Shown one piece after another: positions 33,632 through 37,590 of a stretch of 37,590 nucleotides of DNA; the stretch's first letter is position 1, and each line of letters starts with the position of its first letter. The stretch lies in assembly GCA_027486405.1 (NCBI GenBank), contig JAIXPD010000037.1, positions 1 to 37,590 of the forward strand, written 5' to 3'. The stretch is from Azospirillum sp. Lineage in GTDB: Bacteria > Pseudomonadota > Alphaproteobacteria > Azospirillales > Azospirillaceae. A program made the position numbers and the translations under genes. The notes beneath the pieces are model-generated. The model was not told the origin of the DNA. It saw nothing but the letters and a program-made list of their open reading frames with translations, and did no database searches.

Positions 33632-35449
33632 TCAACGCACGGTGACGCGGGCCAGTTCGGCCCCATCGGGCGCCATCACATGGGTCGAGCAGGCGAGGCA
33701 GGGATCGAAGCTGTGCAGGGTGCGCAGGATCTCCACCGGCTCCTCCGGGCGTTCCATGGGGGTGTTCATCAGCGACGCCTCGAAGGCACCGATGTTGCCC
33801 TTGGGGTCGCGCGGGCTGCCGTTCCAGGTGGTCGGCACGACGCACTGGTAATTGTCGATCTTGCCGTCCTTGATCTTGATCCAGTGGCCGAGACCGCCGC
33901 GCGGTGCCGCCACGGTGCCGACGCCCTTGGCCTCCTTGGGCCAGCTCTTGGGATCCCATTTCTCGACGTTGGCGGTGGCGAGGTCGCCGGCCTTGATGTT
34001 GGCGATCAGAAGGTCCCAATCGTCCAGCATCATCTTGGCGCAGTAATGCGCTTCCAGCGCGCGGGCCAGCGTGCGGCCGATCGTGGTCGGCAGCGCCTGC
34101 TTGGCGGTCAGATTGGTGCCCGCCAGCGTGTTGAAGCGGCCAAGCGCGTCGTCGACCTGATCGCGCACATAGCCGACATTCTGCGAATAGGCCAGGATGT
34201 AGCGGGCGAGCGGTCCGACCTCCACCGCGTTGCCGCGCCAGCGCGGCGCCTTGATCCAGGAGTATTTCGCCGCTTCGTCCAACTCGACGATGTTGGTGCG
34301 GGTGCCCTTGGCCTTGGGACCGAGTTCGTATTTCGCCTCGGTGATGCCGTCCCAGGGGTGCAGGCCGCGATCCTTGTCGGCACCGTAGGTGTACCAGGAG
34401 TGGGTGACGAACTCCTGCACCTGGGCCGGGTCGCGCGGGTCGATGGGATGGACCTCGTCCCAATTGCCGTTCAGGATGACGCCGCCGGGAAGCTGGCAGG
34501 TGGAATGGTCGTAATGCACCCGTTCATAGTCGCCGTAATCCATCACGTTGGTGGCCGACAGGCCGCCGCCGTGCAGCCAGCCCTTGTAGAAACTGGCGAT
34601 GGCGAGAACGTCCGGGATGTAGACGTTCTTGGAGAATTCATAGGCTTCCAGCAGGCGGGCGCGGACGAAGTTCAGCCGCTCCATGTTCAGTGGCGCGCCA
34701 GCCGCCCCGGCTCCTTCCATGTTGATGGCGCAGGGAACGCCGCCGACCATGTAGTTGGGGTGCGGATTCTTGCCGCCGAAGACGGTGTGGACCTTGACGA
34801 TCTCCTTCTGGAAGTCGAGCGCCTCCAGATAATGGGTGACTGCCATCAGGTCGGCTTCGGGCGACAGCTTGTAGGCCGGGTTGTCCCAATAGCCGTTCTT
34901 GAAGATGCCGAGCTGGCCGGATTCGATGAACTTGCGCAGCCGGTTCTGCACGTCGCGGAAATAGCCGGGGCTGGACATCGGGTGGTCGGGTGCCACCGCC
35001 TGCTGCAAGGCCGACGTCGCTCGCGGGTCGGCCTTCAGCGCGTTGACCGGGTTGACCCAATCCAGCGCGTGCAGGTGATAAAAATGCACGACATGGTCGT
35101 GCCATTGCAGCACCTTGGCCATCATCTCGCGGATGAGATGCGCGTTCTTCGGGATGCGGATGCCGAGAGCGTCCTCCACCGCGCGGACCGAGGTCAGGGC
35201 GTGACAGCCGGTGCAGACGCCGCAGATGCGCTCGACGAAGGCCCAGGCGTCGCGCGGGTCGCGGCCCTTCAGGATGACCTCCAACCCGCGCCACATGGTG
35301 CCGGTGGAGACGGCGTTGCGGATGATGTTGTCGGAATCGACGTTCACCTCGCAACGCATGTGACCTTCGATGCGGGTCACCGGGTCGACGACGATGCGCC
35401 GACCGCCATTGTCCATCGAATACCCGTTGGGGGTTTGCAGAACGGCCAT
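33632..35449 (-). CDS. hupL: Uptake [NiFe]-hydrogenase large subunit HupL
   Basis: The 605-residue subunit carries the NiFe(CN)2CO site that oxidises H2 on the periplasmic side. The L1 motif is [17 protein letters not shown] (Cys76, Cys79) and the C-terminal motif DPCLACSTH (Cys584, Cys587), followed by a 15-residue tail ([15 protein letters not shown]) that HupD should remove after His590. This contrasts with HupV, which has no tail. GGGAGA precedes ATG 35449, two bases after the hupS stop. Confidence 0.96.
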   Translation of the reverse strand: MAVLQTPNGYSMDNGGRRIVVDPVTRIEGHMRCEVNVDSDNIIRNAVSTGTMWRGLEVILKGRDPRDAWAFVERICGVCTGCHALTSVRAVEDALGIRIPKNAHLIREMMAKVLQWHDHVVHFYHLHALDWVNPVNALKADPRATSALQQAVAPDHPMSSPGYFRDVQNRLRKFIESGQLGIFKNGYWDNPAYKLSPEADLMAVTHYLEALDFQKEIVKVHTVFGGKNPHPNYMVGGVPCAINMEGAGAAGAPLNMERLNFVRARLLEAYEFSKNVYIPDVLAIASFYKGWLHGGGLSATNVMDYGDYERVHYDHSTCQLPGGVILNGNWDEVHPIDPRDPAQVQEFVTHSWYTYGADKDRGLHPWDGITEAKYELGPKAKGTRTNIVELDEAAKYSWIKAPRWRGNAVEVGPLARYILAYSQNVGYVRDQVDDALGRFNTLAGTNLTAKQALPTTIGRTLARALEAHYCAKMMLDDWDLLIANIKAGDLATANVEKWDPKSWPKEAKGVGTVAAPRGGLGHWIKIKDGKIDNYQCVVPTTWNGSPRDPKGNIGAFEASLMNTPMERPEEPVEILRTLHSFDPCLACSTHVMAPDGAELARVTVR

Positions 35450-35451
35450 GG

Positions 35452-36525
35452 TCAGACGTCTCCCTTGTGCTGCGCGCGTTTCAGGGCGCTGACGGCCGCG
35501 TGCGCGGCGATGGCGCTGCCGACGCCGATGGCGGCGGTGGCACCGACCTGATCGGCGTTGGCCTCGATGCCGAATTGATGGATGTCGGACAGCCGGGCGT
35601 ACCAGGAGCCCTTGTCCCAAAAGCCGTCCTCCGAACAGCCAATGCAGCCGTGACCGGCCTGGATGGGGAAGCTGGTCCCCTCGTTCCAACGCACGGTGGA
35701 GCAGGCGTTGTAGGTCGTCGGACCCTTGCAGCCGACCTTGTAGAGGCAGTGGCCCTTGCGGGCACCCTCGTCGTCGAAGGATTCGACGAACTGGCCGGCG
35801 TCGAAATGCGGCCGACGGTAGCATTTGTCGTGGATGCGCTGGCTGTAGAACATCTTCGGCCGGCCTTGGCGGTCCAGTTCGGGGATGCGGTCGAAGGCCA
35901 GCATGTAGGTGATGACGCCGGTCATCACCTCGGCGATCGGCGGGCAGCCGGGAACCTTGATGATCGGCTTGTCGGTGATGACCTCATGCACCGGGGTGGC
36001 GCGGGTCGGGTTGGGGCGGGCCGCCTGGACGCAGCCGAACGAGGCGCAGGATCCCCAGGAAATGATCGCCTTGGCGTCCTTGGCGACCTTGCGGAGCTGA
36101 TCGACGAAGGGCTTGCCGCCGATGATGCAGAACATGCCGTCTTCGTTCAGCGGCGGGTTGCCCTCCACCGCCAGGATGTAGTTGCCTTTGTACTTTTCCA
36201 TCACCTCGTCGAGGATCGCTTCGGCTTGGTGGCCGGCCGACGCCATCAGCGTGTCGTCGTAGTCCAGCGAGATCATCGACAGCACCACATCCTTCACCAG
36301 CGGATGCGCCGAGCGGATGAAGGATTCCGAGCAGCAGGTGCATTCCAGCCCGTGCAGCCACAAGACCGGTGTGCGCGGCTTGCTTTCCATGGCGTGGACG
36401 ATCTGTGGCACCAGTTCCGGACCCAGCCCGAGAGCGGCGGCGGTGAGGGAGCAGTATTTCAGGAACGAACGGCGCGTGATCCCTTGCCGTCGCATGACCT
36501 CGTAGAATGTTTCCAACGTCGCCAT
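35452..36525 (-). CDS. hupS: Uptake [NiFe]-hydrogenase small subunit HupS
   Basis: The 357-residue iron-sulfur subunit begins with a twin-arginine signal (RRSFLK at residues 18-23, then a hydrophobic run), which exports the folded HupSL pair. Cluster ligands are in [37 protein letters not shown] and [11 protein letters not shown]; a C-terminal hydrophobic helix ([17 protein letters not shown]) anchors it near HupC. ATG 36525 has AGAGGA seven to eight bases upstream and is preferred over ATG 36531, which is too close to that site, and over an ATG at 36603, which lies inside the promoter. Confidence 0.95.
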   Translation of the reverse strand: MATLETFYEVMRRQGITRRSFLKYCSLTAAALGLGPELVPQIVHAMESKPRTPVLWLHGLECTCCSESFIRSAHPLVKDVVLSMISLDYDDTLMASAGHQAEAILDEVMEKYKGNYILAVEGNPPLNEDGMFCIIGGKPFVDQLRKVAKDAKAIISWGSCASFGCVQAARPNPTRATPVHEVITDKPIIKVPGCPPIAEVMTGVITYMLAFDRIPELDRQGRPKMFYSQRIHDKCYRRPHFDAGQFVESFDDEGARKGHCLYKVGCKGPTTYNACSTVRWNEGTSFPIQAGHGCIGCSEDGFWDKGSWYARLSDIHQFGIEANADQVGATAAIGVGSAIAAHAAVSALKRAQHKGDV

Positions 36526-36590
36526 CGGCATTTCCTCTCCCGTCTCGGTGCGCTGGCTTAAAGGCTGGCGCGCTTGATCGGGGGAAACAG

Positions 36591-36606
36591 AGGCAACATT
36601 CATGCC
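36591..36606 (-). promoter_or_regulatory. Sigma-54 promoter of hupSLC
   Basis: On the minus strand CGGCATGAATGTTGCC matches TGGCAYRNNNNTTGCW except at the first and last positions; GG and GC are separated by exactly ten bases. The start would be near 36581, giving a leader of about 55 bases. HupR, with an intact GAFTGA loop, is the expected activator. Confidence 0.75.
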
Positions 36607-36626
36607 GGGCTGCGAACAATCAGGAG

Positions 36627-36639
36627 GATCAATGGATTG
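36627..36639 (+). promoter_or_regulatory. IHF-like site of the hupS promoter
   Basis: GATCAATGGATTG matches WATCAANNNNTTR apart from G at the first position. It lies about 20 bases upstream of the -24 element. No copy of the 26502-26528 palindrome was found further upstream. Confidence 0.45.
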
Positions 36640-36942
36640 AGCGGATCACAACCGTCCGCCGCTGCCAAGAGACTGGCCGAAACGCCGCGACGGGTGGAAG
36701 CGGCATTGCCGGTGCGCGGCCGCGAGAGCATGCAGAAGTGCGGGGCGGTGAGCGGACTGGACAAACCGGGACGGCCCCGGCCCAACAGGTCTGTCATCAG
36801 GGGCCATTTGGAGTTGATCGTGCAAGCAGCCCTCCCCAACAGTCGTGTCACCAGCCGCCAAATCGCTCAGGTGAGGTGTAGTCGGGCCGTCATATCGAGG
36901 TCGAAGCGTCCATAGGGATTCACATGCTCCCAGATCAGGGGT
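36640..36942. other. Stretch without a recognised gene, upstream of the hup promoter
   Basis: Open frames exist on both strands but none shows a recognisable family, a good start site or a consistent motif. The stretch should contain the upstream activator site of hupSLC; a GCCA-N6-TGGC repeat near 36664-36677 is the only symmetric element noticed and it is weak. The right half may be mobile-element debris linked to the transporter fragment that follows. Confidence 0.3.
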
Positions 36943-37221
36943 GTGGTCGCCAAGAATCAGCGCTTGATCGAAAAATACGCCGAGGCTCACTATTGGCTGA
37001 CCAGCAACAACCCCAAGGTTCGGAGCATCCGCGATCTGACCGAGAAGGACCGAATCGCGGTTCCGGCGACGCGGGTGTCGATCAATTCGGTCATCCTTCA
37101 GATTGCCGCCGAGAAGGAGTTCGGCCCCGGCCATCACTGTGATTTGGAACCCTTCACCACCACGCTCAGCCCGCCGGAAGCGACGGCGGCCCTGGTGTCG
37201 GGCAAGACCGAGATCATCGGC
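36943..37221 (+). pseudogene. Internal fragment of a NitT/TauT-type ABC transporter substrate-binding protein
   Basis: About 92 residues (YAEAHYWLTSNNPKVRSIRD, LTEKDRIAVPATRVSINSVI, LQIAAEKEFGPG, PPEATAALVSGKTEI) match the mid-portion of SsuA/TauA/NrtA-like periplasmic binding proteins, where 'I-DL--KDRIAVPAVKVS-QA--LQMAAEK-FG' and 'HP-A--AL-SG--EI' are characteristic. There is no signal peptide before it and no C-terminal lobe after it; the frame runs on in unrelated sequence to 37365. It is a truncated, non-functional piece of a nitrate-, sulfonate- or taurine-type importer. Confidence 0.7.
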
Positions 37222-37397
37222 CAGGCGATGCTCCAGATCTCGCGTGATCGCGCCGTCGCGAATGCGGGTGAAGATCGGGCGGTAGCGGGAGGCCAACAGG
37301 CGGACGGCCCGTTGGATCTGGGTGGCTATCGCCCTCATAAACCGACTTGCAAAATAGAGAAATAGATTTGATGATGGCTTCAATGATGTGAAATCTT

Positions 37398-37428
37398 GGC
37401 GATCCACCCGGCGTGGGTGGGCATCGCC
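37398..37428. repeat. Nested hairpin ahead of the last gene
   Basis: GGCGAT-CCACCC-GGCGT-GGGTGG-GC-ATCGCC folds into a 12-pair stem with a two-base bulge and a five-base loop. It ends about 34 bases before the ATG at 37463 and has no T-run. It may be a leader structure, a terminator for leftover upstream transcription, or an element end. Confidence 0.5.
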
Positions 37429-37462
37429 GGGGCCGCGACGCCCACACCGAGGAGGCCAGACC

Positions 37463-37590
37463 ATGCGACGCTCATCCGAACTGGACCTGTTGACCGTGGC
37501 GTCCCTGATGCCGACCCCCGACGGGATTTTGCTGCTGGCCACCCAGGTCGGTGGCGACCAGGAGGCGCAAGACCGGGGGAACGCCCGCGA
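37463..37590 (+). CDS. 5' end of an unidentified gene
   Basis: The frame begins MRRSSELDLLTVASLMPTPD and is still open at the window edge after 42 codons. GAGGAGG lies eight bases upstream of ATG 37463, a very good ribosome-binding site, so it is likely a real gene. The visible N-terminus has no signal peptide and was not recognised as any family. Confidence 0.55.
   Translation, partial: MRRSSELDLLTVASLMPTPDGILLLATQVGGDQEAQDRGNAR

Noticed and set aside
33626..36561. Long plus-strand frames opposite hupL and hupS
   Set aside because: Antisense shadows of the best-conserved genes in the window.
36526..36603. Upstream ATG start for hupS at 36603
   Set aside because: It overlaps the -24/-12 promoter, so it would not be on the transcript; the Tat signal is complete from 36525.
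36646..37542. Minus-strand frame of about 300 codons at the right end
   Set aside because: It crosses the transporter fragment and the hairpin in antisense and looks like joined shadows; a short stretch around 37240-37350 reads plausibly as protein but no family was recognised.
1..37590. CRISPR arrays, tRNA or rRNA genes, defence systems
   Set aside because: No direct-repeat/spacer pattern, no clover-leaf or rRNA sequence and no defence gene was seen on either strand by eye.

Overview
The window reads as accessory DNA of a GC-rich alphaproteobacterium, most likely a Rhodospirillales member of the Azospirillum/Magnetospirillum kind. The basis is the high GC content, the gene order of the hydrogenase cluster (hupSLC-DFGHJK-hypAB-hupR-hypCDE with hupTUV and hypF, as in purple and related alphaproteobacteria), the Calvin-cycle gene remnants beside it, and sigma-54 control. 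No rRNA or tRNA gene was recognised, so the assignment is inference.

Region 1 (1-10560) is an acetone-utilisation island. It opens with the 3' end of an unidentified gene and fused fragments of two transposases (IS5-type and IS256-type). A textbook sigma-54 promoter with an IHF site (1229-1274) precedes acxA-acxB-acxC, the three subunits of acetone carboxylase. Two 3-oxoacid CoA-transferase genes follow and activate the acetoacetate product; the run ends at a strong intrinsic terminator (7959-7992). A sigma-54 activator of the AcoR/AcxR type (8302-10317) is transcribed toward the island. A frameshifted relic of a BCS1-like AAA ATPase and a perfect 13-bp inverted repeat lie between the two units.

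Region 2 (10453-11381) is a seam: an IS3-family relic cut by a decayed IS630-family element with matching ends and TA at both borders.

Region 3 (11382-36525) carries a complete uptake [NiFe]-hydrogenase system. hypF lies on the plus strand behind cbbY. A tightly overlapped minus-strand unit runs hupD-F-G-H-J-K-hypA-B-hupR-hypC-gmhA-like-hypD-E-hupE. The H2 sensor and its kinase, hupT-hupU-hupV, are on the plus strand. The structural genes hupS-L-C are on the minus strand behind their own sigma-54 promoter. HupUV senses H2, HupT and HupR relay the signal, HupSLC oxidises H2 into the quinone pool, and Hyp/Hup proteins build and insert the NiFe(CN)2CO centre, with HupE as nickel importer.

The striking structure is that almost every border between these hydrogenase transcription units holds broken Calvin-cycle genes: rpe (cbbE) cut by IS630, the 5' part of gap, a response-regulator/fructose-bisphosphatase chimera, a phosphoribulokinase/CbbR chimera, and a fructose-bisphosphate aldolase/phosphoglycolate phosphatase chimera with several internal deletions. 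Only cbbY remains whole. The canonical hupSLC-hupD order is also interrupted by the oppositely oriented hupTUV module, with cbb relics on both sides. The locus therefore looks like a former cbb-hup autotrophy supercluster whose carbon-fixation genes were removed piecemeal while hydrogen oxidation was kept.

Region 4 (36526-37590) holds the hup promoter, about 300 bases with no recognised gene, an internal fragment of a nitrate/sulfonate-type ABC-transporter binding protein, a nested hairpin, and the first codons of an unidentified gene that runs off the window.
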